64,000 nucleotides of DNA, taken from NCBI GenBank assembly GCA_965203365.1, contig OZ241878.1, positions 1,612,001 through 1,676,000 of the forward strand. Direction: 5' to 3'. Of the stretch, positions 52,912-63,316 are shown piece by piece. This DNA is from VYFG01 sp965203365 (lineage in GTDB: Bacteria > Pseudomonadota > Gammaproteobacteria > Arenicellales > Poriferihabitantaceae). The notes beneath the pieces were generated by a model, which was not told the origin of the DNA, made no database searches, and saw nothing but the letters and a program-made list of their open reading frames with translations. A program made the position numbers and the translations under genes. Positions within the stretch are counted from its first letter, which is position 1, and every line of letters begins with the position of its first letter.

Positions 52912-53754
52912 TTACTGTATCCAGTCAGCAAACCGGGCATTCTGGTCCGCCAGATACTGGGTAGCCTGAATACCCCACTTTTTCTCCAATTCAATCAACT
53001 TGCCTGACTGATGCCAGTTATAAGTCATGCCGGACATGAAATTGCCGAAAACACAGTCTCTCTCGGCCAGCGGCACAGCCAGTCCCCAAGGATTGTCATC
53101 TTCACTGGCCAGTGGCATTTCAAAATCATTCCAGTTACCGGAGGAAAGATCCGACATGATGGACGAATCATCGTAAACCCAAGCGATGCACTTCTTATCT
53201 CGAAGAGCCTGCTTGGCTTCTGCGTTGCCGATGAAGGCCACCACTTCAGCACCATAGCGCTCATTCACGATCTTGTTATAGAACGCGCCTTGTTTACCAC
53301 ATACCGGTTTACCACGAAGTTCCTCCCAATCTTTCAGACCCAGGGCCTTCGGCGACATCACGTTGGTTCCAGAAGTATAGTAATTGGGTTGCGGGATCCC
53401 GACGATCTTGCGGCGGTCCGGACGATCGGACATGGTGGCAATCATCATGTCAATTTTGCCCTGCTCAAGGAACTGCATCCGGTTGGAAGACTGAACCGCA
53501 ACCGTCTCCAGTTGCACTCCCATGGCATCGGCCACAAGTTGCGCCATATCCACTTCCATCCCGACGATACTGCCACTTTCGTCACGATAGCCCCAAGGCT
53601 TGTAGTCCGCCTTGACCCCGACAATCAATTTGCCACGATTCATCACTTTGTTCCAAACGTCATTGGTACACTGGGCATGGCTGGTGCCAATCGAAGCGAA
53701 CAACAGGATGGCTGCGGTGGCGGCAGCCAGAAGAACTTGAAATTTGCTTTGCAT
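52912..53754 (-). CDS. Periplasmic amino acid-binding protein of the ABC transporter
   Basis: The 280-residue solute-binding protein of family 3 has a signal peptide ending GTSHA (cleavage before Q28). The mature fold includes KLIVGVKADYKPWGYRD, the ligand-binding MEVDMAQLVADAMGVQLE and RMQFLEQGKIDMMIATMSDR. It is the first gene of the four-gene importer and has GAGG near the start. The residues are consistent with a polar or charged amino acid; the exact ligand is unknown. Confidence 0.94.
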   Translation of the reverse strand: MQSKFQVLLAAATAAILLFASIGTSHAQCTNDVWNKVMNRGKLIVGVKADYKPWGYRDESGSIVGMEVDMAQLVADAMGVQLETVAVQSSNRMQFLEQGKIDMMIATMSDRPDRRKIVGIPQPNYYTSGTNVMSPKALGLKDWEELRGKPVCGKQGAFYNKIVNERYGAEVVAFIGNAEAKQALRDKKCIAWVYDDSSIMSDLSSGNWNDFEMPLASEDDNPWGLAVPLAERDCVFGNFMSGMTYNWHQSGKLIELEKKWGIQATQYLADQNARFADWIQ

Positions 53755-54662
53755 CGGTAAAACTCCTCACATAGGGTTTGTTATGCCAAGATCGATCAGG
53801 AAACGCCTCCCTGACCACATCCGCAGGCACTATCAATCTGGAGTGATGATTCTCAGTGACCTGAAATCTAACTGGTTTGGCTGGCACGATTTTTCCGGTG
53901 CCATACCGTCACCCATTTCATCGCAGATTCAGTGCAATTGCCTCGGAATGATACCACTGATGGCCATCAGGTGGATACCTGCAACTCCCCCTGATGACAT
54001 GACGCCCCCACCGCTGGCTTTTCAGAAAGCCCCACACTTGTAAGTGCAGGATTTCCCTTGGTGAGAATTTCACCCTGCGTAAACCCACTCGGGATCCCAT
54101 CCGATGAAGTTGGCATACCGCGTCTTCAGCCTTTGGCAGAAAAAGAATCTTGATCGCATCCCAAGGTCCAAAACTTGTCTGGAGTGGTTGAGTTCGCCCA
54201 AGGCAGAGAGGTTCTCCCATCGACCCACCCTTCTGGAGTAATCACGCGGGCGATATGCAAAGCGGTGAACAGAGCTTCCACTACTCCAATTGGAGGCTGT
54301 ATGCAACCGACCTTTGGCCACATCGCCTGGAAAACGTTGTGCACACCCGGCATGACGCGCATGGAAGAAACCCGTAGTCTTGATCTCCGGAGTTGGTTTT
54401 CACTCCCGAATGTACCCAAACCGGCACCACGGCACACCGCCAGCAGAACTGAAGCACACGGTGAACACCCCCCCACGTACAAAATGCACTCCCCGGCTTC
54501 ACCAACGAGCAGTAGCCCACAACTCGCGGGCCGGTTCAGATCAAGTTCAAAGCTCTTCCGAGAACCCTCCCTCTGTGCTGATTGCAGTCAAGCCGATACG
54601 AGATGACACACTACCTACCATGCAATTGGAGTATGTCCGCGACAGCTTCCGACAAAGCCGCT
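53755..54662. other. Unexplained 0.9 kb intergenic region
   Basis: No recognisable gene. Between about 54126 and 54606 several frames are open on both strands (for example 54126-54482 minus and 54175-54606 plus), which reflects base composition rather than a supported protein. It may hold a decayed gene or structured RNA. The promoter of the binding-protein gene should lie near 53760-53900. Confidence 0.4.
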
Positions 54663-56165
54663 TCAGTGCTTGTATTTCTTGATCTCACCACTCTGAATTC
54701 TTCCGAGGTACTCTTTCATCTCTCGCTTGACGATCGGGGCAAGGAAATACAGTGCGAGGATGTTGGGAACACAGATGAGAAACACCAACGCATCCGATAT
54801 ATCCAGAATCGGGCCCAGCTGGACCATGCAACCCAATGCCACAAATACACAAAAAACAATCTTGTAAGGCGTTTGTGTATCTTCTCCAAATAGATAGGTC
54901 CACCCCTTGAGGCCATAGTAGGACCAGGAAATCATGGTCGAAAATGCAAACAATAGCGCTGCAATGGCCAGAATATAGGGAAACCAACTGATCTGACGTT
55001 CGAAGGCGGCCGAAGTCATGGCAACGCCGGTAGCTTCGCCAGCAAAACCAGGGTCGGCGACTTGTGACGTCCCGATGACCAGGGCGGTAATCGTACAAAT
55101 CACGATCGTGTCGATAAAGGGTTCGAGAAGTGAGACATAGCCTTCGGTCACCGGTTCCTTCGTCCGCACTGCCGAGTGGGCGATGGATGCGGAGCCAATG
55201 CCGGCTTCGTTGGAAAATACCGCCCGTTGAAAGCCGATGATCAAGGCGCCCAAGGCTCCACCGGCTACTCCTTCGGAGGTGAAAGCACCCGCAAAGATAT
55301 TCCCAATGGCGGCTGGCAAATGTTCGATGTTCATGAAAATGACAATGATCGCAAAGGTGCAATAAAGCACCGCCATAAACGGCACGATTTTTTCCGTCAC
55401 ACGGGCAATCGACTTGATACCCCCGACAATCACGGCGAAGACGACGCCCGCCAGAGCAAGTCCCACCAGCCAGCCTAGGCCATCCAGTGCACCACCGGCG
55501 ACAGTATTCAGTTGTACATACGCCTGATTGGACTGGAACATGTTGCCGATCCCCAGCGCACCGATAAATATGCCGATGGCATAGAACGAGCCCATGAAGC
55601 GACCCAGTCCCGCCTTTCCTTGGGCAGCCAGTCCGTTTCGCATATAGAACATTGGACCGCCGGAAACCGATCCGTCCGGGTTTTCCTGACGATACTTTAC
55701 TCCAAGTGTACATTCGACAAACTTGGTCGACATCCCAAGAAAGCCCGCGAGGATCATCCAGAACGTCGCCCCGGCTCCACCCACTGTCACCGCTACGGCA
55801 ACGCCCCCGATATTACCGATACCCACGGTACCGGACACTGCCGTCGCCAAGGCCTGAAAGTGGGAAACCTCACCAGCATCATTGGGATTGGCATAGTCAC
55901 CCCGCGCCAATTCGATCGAGTGCTTAAAGCCCCGGAGATTCACAAACCCCATATAGAAGGTAAAGAATACCGCCCCGACAACCAGCCACAACACCACGAC
56001 CGGCAGTTGGGCCCCGAACAAGGGGATTTTGAAGAACACAAGTTGACCGACTAATGTTGCAATGGGTGCGGTGATGCTGTTGATCGTGTCGTCGATGCCT
56101 GCGTATGCGGGAGATACTGCGAGGAAGATGGAGATGGCCGCTAGCCACGTGGATCGGATTTTCAT
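54663..56165 (-). CDS. Sodium:alanine/glycine symporter (AGCS family)
   Basis: A 500-residue inner-membrane symporter with an N-terminal signal-like helix and about ten further membrane segments. AGCS signatures include GTVGIGNIGGVAVAVTVGG, GGPMFYMRNGL and FSNEAGIGSASIAHSAVRTK, the last holding the family's substrate- and sodium-binding residues. It stands next to a universal stress protein gene, 37 bases downstream of it on the same strand. It would add sodium-driven uptake of small neutral amino acids to the ABC importer nearby. Confidence 0.94.
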   Translation of the reverse strand: MKIRSTWLAAISIFLAVSPAYAGIDDTINSITAPIATLVGQLVFFKIPLFGAQLPVVVLWLVVGAVFFTFYMGFVNLRGFKHSIELARGDYANPNDAGEVSHFQALATAVSGTVGIGNIGGVAVAVTVGGAGATFWMILAGFLGMSTKFVECTLGVKYRQENPDGSVSGGPMFYMRNGLAAQGKAGLGRFMGSFYAIGIFIGALGIGNMFQSNQAYVQLNTVAGGALDGLGWLVGLALAGVVFAVIVGGIKSIARVTEKIVPFMAVLYCTFAIIVIFMNIEHLPAAIGNIFAGAFTSEGVAGGALGALIIGFQRAVFSNEAGIGSASIAHSAVRTKEPVTEGYVSLLEPFIDTIVICTITALVIGTSQVADPGFAGEATGVAMTSAAFERQISWFPYILAIAALLFAFSTMISWSYYGLKGWTYLFGEDTQTPYKIVFCVFVALGCMVQLGPILDISDALVFLICVPNILALYFLAPIVKREMKEYLGRIQSGEIKKYKH

Positions 56166-56202
56166 TAGATTGCCCCCAGTTTGGATGGTTTTCTATTTCA
56201 CT

Positions 56203-56637
56203 TCACGGCACGACCAGCACCGGCACATCGCTGATTTGCACCAGTTTGGATGACGTGGTGCCAAAGACCAACGATTTCAGATCAGCTTCCCCACTTCGCC
56301 CGATGATGATCTGCGATGCATCGATTTCGCTGGCCATGGCGGCAAGGGTTTCGGCCCCCTTGCCGTGACGGACGGTCGTTTCTACGGCAATCCCCATCGC
56401 CTCGATATCCGGTACAAGAGGAGCCAATATCGCTTCTTTTGCGCGGTGAATTTCCTCCTCACGGCGCTTGTGCCGTTCCGCAAGCTCGTCAGGTGTGTGA
56501 AAACTGTAGGGTGACCAATCGATAACATGCGCCAAGGTCAGATTCGCTCCAGACACCCGAGCCCGAGCAATTGCATGCTGCAAGGCACGGTGACTTCCGC
56601 TACTGTTATCGATCGCGACGAGGTAGGAGTTTTTCAT
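56203..56637 (-). CDS. Universal stress protein UspA family
   Basis: A 144-residue single-domain Usp protein opening MKNSYLVAIDNSSGSHRALQ. It has the ATP-binding GRSGEADLKSLVFGTTSSKL near the C-terminus, matching the G-2x-G-9x-G-(S/T) pattern, so it probably binds ATP. It lies upstream of the symporter gene on the same strand. Usp proteins are often paired with transporters and may regulate them; that role is inference here. Confidence 0.92.
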   Translation of the reverse strand: MKNSYLVAIDNSSGSHRALQHAIARARVSGANLTLAHVIDWSPYSFHTPDELAERHKRREEEIHRAKEAILAPLVPDIEAMGIAVETTVRHGKGAETLAAMASEIDASQIIIGRSGEADLKSLVFGTTSSKLVQISDVPVLVVP

Positions 56638-57824
56638 GTTTCATTTCCCCATGTTATGACAGTGTTACGAATACAATGGCAACCCCATAGGATGGATAAG
56701 AACCGGGCGCCCATCAATTGGTCTCGGCATCTGGCAGGTTTTGCGGACATCAAGCGGGTCAGGAAGACAACCACTCTGGGTTGGCTGAACTCCTCGAAGA
56801 ACAAGCAGCACTTCAGCGGCAAGCCATTGTCTCGAAAACAGCCACTATGCTCCTTGATTGCAAGACAGGTCCCCATCGCGCTTGTGAAGAGAGCCGGTCG
56901 CTTGATCAGCGGGCTCGCCAAAACCACTTCCGGATGCGGAGACCACTTCAGGCCAGGCTTAGGTTCGCGTTGTGGCATGTTGGTTCTTTACGTACGTGAA
57001 TTTTGGAATGGACGAACCATCTGCGACCTTGTTTCGTCATGAAGAAATGATTCAGTAAACTGCAGATGACTCTTGTCAACGTTACGCAACAAGGAGACGA
57101 TGGTTTCTGACGGGCGCTATCATCAAATGAACGACTCAACCGGGGAATCTCCCCCTCAGCGCTCACTAAAGCCACGAGCGACCAATGAAATCATATCCGG
57201 TTGTAATATGCCAGTCAGCATATCCAAATACTCCCATTGATTCAGTCAGGATTCATATCATCATTATATTTCCCGATTCAGAGCAGAAGGCAACCCCTCT
57301 ATGTGGTGAATATAGTCAACTATAGTGAATTAATACATATCCAGTTATAAAATAGCTCATCCGCTCTGTTTAACAGACAATGGCTAGGCTGCATGATTAA
57401 GACAAAAGGCGGTTGCAGGAAATGAAACAACCGAAATGGGCTGCCGCCCGGTATGTTAAACATTGCATATGGATTCGCCATGCGCCCCCCTCTTACTGAA
57501 CGCTTTCCCAAAGTGACACGAAAGACAAACTGTTTGACATCCACCCTTCTCCGGGAAATTGCCACTGCGTTAGCACCAATGTTCAAGCTGTGTACAGTAA
57601 ACCGTTTGAACACCGTATGAATAACGGGACCAAATTTGGCGATCGCCGATACCAGCCAGGATGGCGGCGGAAATCAGCTGCATGGAATAATGATGACCCG
57701 ACTTAAGTCGTCATCATCAAGTTGAAGTGCGTTTCCAGTCAAAATCTGATACGGAATGTCTTTCTTAAGTAATTTCAATAGTTCAATTCCTATTATGTTT
57801 GGTTCGATTCTGCCACAGTGAAGG
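56638..57824. other. Gene-poor, partly A+T-rich 1.2 kb region
   Basis: No supported gene. The first part (56640-57040) has overlapping open frames on both strands without family features. From about 57180 to 57830 the sequence is clearly A+T-richer than the surroundings, with a TATAGTCAACTATA near-palindrome around 57307-57325. It may be a regulatory region for the Rieske gene or an acquired, decayed segment. Confidence 0.45.
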
Positions 57825-59033
57825 ATGATGAATTCCCGAGAACCCCCTCGATTTGACGACATTGACGCCGAGGCCTATCAAAAGATTGAAGCGATCATCG
57901 GCAAGGACGGCATCCAGCAAGCCTTTGCACCCATTGATCAGATCTCCGGTCTGCCGAATTCGGCCTACCACTCGTCAGCATGGTTTGATCTGGAAATGGA
58001 CCGTGTATTTCGCCGCAACTGGGTGTTCGCCACCACCGACGGTGAGTTGTCGAGACCCGGAACCATCAAGCCCCTAGAGGTCGGTGGGACCCCCATACTG
58101 ATGGTGCGGGACCGGGAAGGAACCGTCCGTGGATTTCACAACACCTGCCGACATCGCGGCACTGAGCTCGTCAGCGAAGTGTGTCGCCAGCCTCTCCTCA
58201 CGTGCCCGTACCATGCTTGGACCTACCGACTGGACGGTACGATTTTGTCCCGCCCACACTTTCATAGAGCCGATGAGACGGAAACATTCAGTCCTGACGG
58301 AGACAGTCGGTTCAATCTATATCCAGTCAGGACAGCCAGTTGGAATGGCTGTCACTTCGTTGACCTGTCTGGACATTCACCACCGTTGCTGGACTGGCTG
58401 GCACCCATGCTCAGACGGACATCGGTCTATGACTTGACCCTCATTCGCTGGATTGGCAAGAAAAGCTACACGATTCAGGGCAACTGGAAGTTCGTGCTGG
58501 AAAACTATATGGAAGGTTATCATGTGTTCTGTGCCCATCCCCGCTTGTTGGATCATGCACCCATGTCCGTGCGCTGGCAGGGCGAATGGACAGAACATGT
58601 CTTTTACAATGACTATGTCGCCTCGAGCATCACAACAGGTCGGGGTGAAGGACTGCCTCACTACCCAAACCTGTCAGATGAGAACCGTCGTCGGGGGGCA
58701 TGGTTTACCGTCTTTCCCAACTTTGCGGCGGAAGTCTATGCGGACCAGTTTGTGGTCCTGGCCACTTTCCCAATGGCACCAGACCGCACCTGCGAGGAAC
58801 TGCATTTTTTCGTGGTAGGGGATGAAGCACAAAACAGGGACGAATTCAGCGGGGCAAGAAACCACCTCAAGGATATGTGGAACAAACTGAATCTTGAGGA
58901 TGTGGATCTATTGGAACGACTGCAACGGGGACGCCGATCAAAGGCATTCACCGGTTCGTGGATGTCACCCGCTTGGGAAGGGCCATCCCATCAGTTTTCC
59001 CAAAAGATTGTTGAGGCAATCTGCCGAAAATAA
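57825..59033 (+). CDS. Rieske-type ring-hydroxylating oxygenase alpha subunit
   Basis: The 402-residue oxygenase has a Rieske [2Fe-2S] site (C108-x-H110 in NTCRHRGTE and C127-x2-H130 in CPYHAWTYRLDG) and a mononuclear iron site with the pattern ENYMEGYHVFCAHP. These motifs are shared by aromatic-ring dioxygenases and by choline, carnitine and glycine-betaine monooxygenases. The NWKFVLENYMEGYH wording and the absence of a beta subunit favour the quaternary-amine-type homomeric enzymes. No reductase gene is adjacent. ATG 57828 is an alternative start. Confidence 0.87.
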   Translation: MMNSREPPRFDDIDAEAYQKIEAIIGKDGIQQAFAPIDQISGLPNSAYHSSAWFDLEMDRVFRRNWVFATTDGELSRPGTIKPLEVGGTPILMVRDREGTVRGFHNTCRHRGTELVSEVCRQPLLTCPYHAWTYRLDGTILSRPHFHRADETETFSPDGDSRFNLYPVRTASWNGCHFVDLSGHSPPLLDWLAPMLRRTSVYDLTLIRWIGKKSYTIQGNWKFVLENYMEGYHVFCAHPRLLDHAPMSVRWQGEWTEHVFYNDYVASSITTGRGEGLPHYPNLSDENRRRGAWFTVFPNFAAEVYADQFVVLATFPMAPDRTCEELHFFVVGDEAQNRDEFSGARNHLKDMWNKLNLEDVDLLERLQRGRRSKAFTGSWMSPAWEGPSHQFSQKIVEAICRK

Positions 59034-59486
59034 GTGTTCAGGTCATCCAGACCCGCGCACCATCCTCCCGGCTTGAGCGATGGGTAAAATGCTCTGGAGT
59101 GGATTGACACCCTCTCATGGTGGCGAATTGAACAGGATGCTCTGTGGTATTCTCAGAGCATGATGGACCGTTCAGTAGGATGTATCTCGCCGTTAGGGAA
59201 AATGGATACCATGGTAAAATGACATTGACAAAAAAGCATTGGTGCATGCAATGCGATGAAGTCTGTTGCCCTCTGGATGAACCAATCTGCGGGGGATATC
59301 TGCCTAACTGGGAGTCGCTCAGTTCGATACGGGTAAAATGGCGATTGAGAAATTTAACTTCACCACTTAGAACCACTCGTCCTGGCCATCCAACGATGAC
59401 GATTGCCGGTCGATACCGACTGTCATGAGACGTCAATTCGCCTGTGCCAATCGTTGGCTTTCATCAAGTCTGGCCGTACAATCCCC
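59034..59486. other. Intergenic region between Rieske and membrane-protein genes
   Basis: About 450 bases. A plus-strand frame at 59144-59428 contains CMQCDEVCCPLDEPIC but has no ribosome-binding site or recognised family, so I do not call it a gene. Confidence 0.4.
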
Positions 59487-59861
59487 ATGAATACCCAAGT
59501 TATCATCTATGTCCATCTGTGTGCTGCTATGATCGCTGCCATCCTGGGGATATGGAACCTGCTGTCTGCGAAAGGGACTCATCGCCACAAACTTGTGGGA
59601 CGGTGTTGGGTTGTCGCGATGCTCGCTGTGACCCTACCTTCTTTCTGGATTCTTGAGTTGGCCGACGGGAGTTTCAGTTGGATTCACGGACTGACAACAT
59701 TCACGCTTATCAGTATGGCTGTCGCTTTGTGGAGTATACATAACGGAAGGATACGCACTCACGCCATCACCATGATTGGAACCATGACAGGTCTCTTGAT
59801 CGCCGGCTTCTTTGCCATGATGCCGGGACGAACTATCAGCCGGATACTTGGCTACAGTTAG
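59487..59861 (+). CDS. Small integral membrane protein (DUF2306-like)
   Basis: A 124-residue membrane protein with four hydrophobic segments. It opens MNTQVIIYVHLCAAMIAAIL and has histidines at segment ends (KGTHRHKLVGRCWV, IRTHAITMIGTMTG), an arrangement like DUF2306 proteins that may bind heme or a metal. The frame extends upstream to 59403; ATG 59487 is preferred because the protein then begins just before the first membrane helix. The function is unknown. Confidence 0.7.
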   Translation: MNTQVIIYVHLCAAMIAAILGIWNLLSAKGTHRHKLVGRCWVVAMLAVTLPSFWILELADGSFSWIHGLTTFTLISMAVALWSIHNGRIRTHAITMIGTMTGLLIAGFFAMMPGRTISRILGYS

Positions 59862-59941
59862 ATCCGGTGAAATATCAGCCCGTCGAATCAAACAGACCAC
59901 TGGCCTCTATCAAGCCGACATAATTCACCTGATTTACCCGG

Positions 59942-60529
59942 ATGGCACACGGTCATACCATCATTCTGGCCTCTTCTTCTCCTTACCGTCGTGCCATCCT
60001 GGAACGCGTGGGGATCGAATTTCTTCAGTGTGCCCCTGAAATCGACGAGACCCCCATGCCGGATGAATCACCGGACAACATTGTGATTAGGCTATCGGCC
60101 GCCAAGGCATCCGCAGTAGCCGACAGACATTTCGGAAGCCTGATCATCGGGTCAGACCAACTGGCCGTATTAAATGGTCAAATCATCGGCAAGCCAGTGA
60201 ACCACGAAGATGCAGTGAAGCAACTCAAGGCCGCTTCCGGACGTTGTACCATACTACACAGTGGGATTTCGCTGCTGAATTCAACTACTGGGCAGATCCA
60301 GTCTGCCGTGGATCATGTGGAAGTGGAATGCCGAACTCTGAACGAGGATGAAATCAACCGCTACCTGACCCTGGACAAACCCTATGATTGCTGTGGTAGT
60401 CTGAAAGTCGAGGGCAGGGGAATTTCTTTATTGCGTCGTGTCCGCAGCGACGACCCAAATGCCATCATCGGATTTTCCCTGATACGGTTGATCTCCATGC
60501 TGCGAAACGAGGGAATCTTCCTGCCTTGA
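59942..60529 (+). CDS. Maf/YceF-family nucleotide pyrophosphatase
   Basis: Maf proteins hydrolyse non-canonical nucleoside triphosphates; the YceF branch acts on 7-methyl-GTP. The 195-residue product has IILASSSPYRRAILE, EIDETPMPDE, the catalytic aspartate in LIIGSDQLAVLNGQIIGKP (the SDQ variant typical of YceF) and YDCCGSLKVEGRGISL. The assignment to YceF rather than YhdE rests on SDQLA. The usual neighbours yceD and rpmF are not present here. Confidence 0.92.
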   Translation: MAHGHTIILASSSPYRRAILERVGIEFLQCAPEIDETPMPDESPDNIVIRLSAAKASAVADRHFGSLIIGSDQLAVLNGQIIGKPVNHEDAVKQLKAASGRCTILHSGISLLNSTTGQIQSAVDHVEVECRTLNEDEINRYLTLDKPYDCCGSLKVEGRGISLLRRVRSDDPNAIIGFSLIRLISMLRNEGIFLP

Positions 60530-61123
60530 TCATCCCCTTGCCCTGACTCCGGTCACGGTCCGTGTCCTGCTGCTGCGGCGCATTCGGAACATAACCTCAC
60601 TATCACTCATCCCGATGTGCCAGAGCCGTTTCCGCTTGGGAGCAGAATGAGCCGGAGTGCAGGAGATCTTTCCGGTTCCATGGCACCATCTACACGGACA
60701 TGCCGACGGTGGGCCCTCGAACAATTCCAACCGGTGAATTTGACCAACGGCCTTATACAACTTGCACCCACCGCCCTGATTGAGGCCAAGATCGCATCGC
60801 AATCATCGGTGAGAGGACGGCGTATGATCCATGCCATCACTGCACAGGTTGTCCGGCGGTTAGCCGTGCTGGACCGGATCAGGTATCCGGCTGAATCAAT
60901 CGACCGGCTGGTTGGACTGCGTCAGGGAGCCACCTCATTTGAGTATTTTCCAGGCCGCATTGAGTTCAGGCCTGTGATGAGGTTGCGCTGCGTATCCAAG
61001 CAAAATAACGATCGATCCTGGTGAGAATCACCGGGACCAGCCGATAGCACCAAGCACGATGAATCAATGGTCTTTCACCACGAGGGCAACACCCAGCCTT
61101 CTAGCCAGCCCCAGATTCTGCCA
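60530..61123. other. Intergenic region between the maf and uvrB genes
   Basis: About 590 bases at the convergence of two genes. A plus-strand frame 60617-61024 and minus-strand frames overlap but have no recognisable family. I see no gene here. Confidence 0.4.
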
Positions 61124-63175
61124 TCATCCATTTTCCAGACTAATAAAATTATTGTCCCGAATCTGCGCCATGCGATCACGTACTCGGGCAGCCTGTTCGA
61201 ATTCCAAGTTCTTGGCATGAGCATACATTTCCTTCTCAAGTCGAGATAAAAGCCTACCCAACTCTTTGGGTGTCATCCCGACGAGACTTTCCTCTTTTTG
61301 GTCGACACCATCCGTCACGGTAAATTCACCCTTGGCAGGCTTGACGATCACACCATCAATGATCTCCTTTACCGGCTTGGAGATGGAGCGGGGGATGATG
61401 CCATGCTTCAGGTTGAATAATTTCTGTTTGTCGCGCCGACGTTCGGTTTCATCTAAGGCCCACTGCATGGATGGTGTCACCTTGTCGGCATAAAGAATCA
61501 CCCTGCCATTGGCATTTCGTGCAGCCCGACCGATCGTCTGGACGAGTGACCGTCCAGATCGCAGGAAACCTTCCTTATCCGCATCCAGAATCGCGACCAA
61601 AGAAACCTCCGGAATATCCAAGCCTTCCCGCAGGAGATTGATTCCCACCAGAACATCGAACATTCCCTTGCGAAGATCACGAATGATTTCCACTCTCTCC
61701 ACCGTATCGATATCGGAATGCAAATATCGAACGCGCACATCGTGTTCGTGCAGATACTCGGTCAAGTCCTCTGCCATGCGCTTGGTCAGTGTCGTCACCA
61801 AAACACGGCTACCCTGGTTTGCATGCTCCCGGATTTCCGATAACAGATCATCCACTTGGCTGATCACTGGTCGCACTTCGACTTCTGGATCCAACAAGCC
61901 TGTGGGACGTACAACCTGCTCCACCATGTCGGAGACGTGATTTGCCTCGTAAGGGCCTGGTGTCGCGGAAACAAAGATCACCTGACCAATCAAGCTTTCG
62001 AATTCATCGAAGCGCAGTGGACGGTTATCCAACGCCGAGGGCAGCCGAAATCCATACGCCACCAAGGTTTCCTTTCGCGAGCGGTCACCATTGTACATTG
62101 CTCCGATCTGGGGGACAGTGGCATGGCTTTCATCTATGAAAACGATCGCGTCCGCAGGTAGGTAGTCAATCAGAGTGGGCGGTGGCTGACCTGGCTGGCG
62201 CCCCGACAAGTAGCGCGAATAATTTTCAATGCCCGTGCAATAGCCCAGTTCGCGCAACATCTCCACATCGTACCGAACTCTTTGTTCCAGTCGCTGTGCC
62301 TCGACCAGTTTTCCCTCACTTTGCAGCACATCCAGACGTTGCCTGAGTTCTTCAATGATTTCATCCACCACGTCCAAGATAGTCTGCCGACCGGTGACAT
62401 AATGACTCTTTGGGTATACGGTGATGCGGGTCAGATTGCCTTCCGAACTACCCGTCAGGGGGTCAAATCGGGACAGGGCATCGATCTCATCGCCAAACAA
62501 CTCAATGCGCACAGCCAGTTTGGCTGATTCCGAAGGATAGACATCAATCACATCACCCCGTACTCGAAAGGTTCCACGACGCAATTCGAGATCATTTCGG
62601 GTATATTGCATCTCCGCCAGTTTTTTGAGTATCGCCCTTTGGTTGATCTGATCGCCCCGCTTCAGGTGAAGAATCATGCCATGATAAGACTGTGGATCAC
62701 CCAAACCAAAAATTGCCGAGACGGTCGCCACGATGATGACGTCACGTCTTTCCAGCACCGCCTTGGTCGCCGACAGTCGCATCTGGTCGATATGGTCATT
62801 GACGGAGGCATCCTTCTCAATATACGTATCTGAACTGGGCACATAGGCCTCGGGTTGATAGTAGTCATAGTAGGAAACGAAATACTCGACCGCATTGTGC
62901 GGGAAGAAATCCCTCATCTCCGAGTAGAGTTGGGCGGCCAGTGTCTTGTTATGAGCCAAAACCAACGCAGGACGCCCGGTCCGGGCGATAATGTTGGCCA
63001 TGGTGAAGGTTTTACCTGAGCCGGTCACCCCCAGAAGCACTTGGTAGGCTTCCCCGTTACCGAGTCCTTCGATCAGAAGATCAATCGCTTCGGACTGATC
63101 CCCGGCCGGAGAGAAGTCACTTTGCAGGTGGTAAACCGGCAAATCGTCAATGTGGGCCGCACCATTTGCTGACAT
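61124..63175 (-). CDS. uvrB: Excinuclease ABC subunit B
   Basis: UvrB is the damage-verification helicase-like subunit of nucleotide excision repair, acting with UvrA and UvrC. The 683-residue protein has Walker A GVTGSGKTFTMANI, the beta-hairpin region YYDYYQPEAYVPSSDTYIEK and helicase motif VI EGFLRSGRSLVQTIGRAARN. A C-terminal UVR domain (LEKEMYAHAKNLEFEQAARV) contacts UvrC. The length is usual. A TATAAT on its strand ends only 7 bases upstream of the start codon, and no LexA box was found. Confidence 0.97.
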   Translation of the reverse strand: MSANGAAHIDDLPVYHLQSDFSPAGDQSEAIDLLIEGLGNGEAYQVLLGVTGSGKTFTMANIIARTGRPALVLAHNKTLAAQLYSEMRDFFPHNAVEYFVSYYDYYQPEAYVPSSDTYIEKDASVNDHIDQMRLSATKAVLERRDVIIVATVSAIFGLGDPQSYHGMILHLKRGDQINQRAILKKLAEMQYTRNDLELRRGTFRVRGDVIDVYPSESAKLAVRIELFGDEIDALSRFDPLTGSSEGNLTRITVYPKSHYVTGRQTILDVVDEIIEELRQRLDVLQSEGKLVEAQRLEQRVRYDVEMLRELGYCTGIENYSRYLSGRQPGQPPPTLIDYLPADAIVFIDESHATVPQIGAMYNGDRSRKETLVAYGFRLPSALDNRPLRFDEFESLIGQVIFVSATPGPYEANHVSDMVEQVVRPTGLLDPEVEVRPVISQVDDLLSEIREHANQGSRVLVTTLTKRMAEDLTEYLHEHDVRVRYLHSDIDTVERVEIIRDLRKGMFDVLVGINLLREGLDIPEVSLVAILDADKEGFLRSGRSLVQTIGRAARNANGRVILYADKVTPSMQWALDETERRRDKQKLFNLKHGIIPRSISKPVKEIIDGVIVKPAKGEFTVTDGVDQKEESLVGMTPKELGRLLSRLEKEMYAHAKNLEFEQAARVRDRMAQIRDNNFISLENG

Positions 63176-63316
63176 AAGTCAATTATATCTGTCTAAACCG
63201 GAGTGAAGTATGCTCAACGATGTGGGCACCATCGCGAGAAAAACCAAATAAATTTCAATTTCTATTGACCCGAATCCATGAGCGGATTAGTATTCGCGCC
63301 CTAATTCTGCCATGAT

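Noticed and set aside
54685..55713. 342-codon minus-strand frame
   Set aside because: It is an alternative frame inside the AGCS symporter gene. The symporter frame has all family motifs and this one has none.
56527..57042. 171-codon plus-strand frame between the universal stress protein gene and the A+T-rich gap
   Set aside because: It begins antisense to the universal stress protein gene, overlaps other open frames on both strands, and shows no family motif.
59144..59428. 94-codon frame with clustered cysteines
   Set aside because: It has a GTG start without a Shine-Dalgarno sequence. The cysteine spacing does not match a zinc ribbon or iron-sulfur motif well enough to call.
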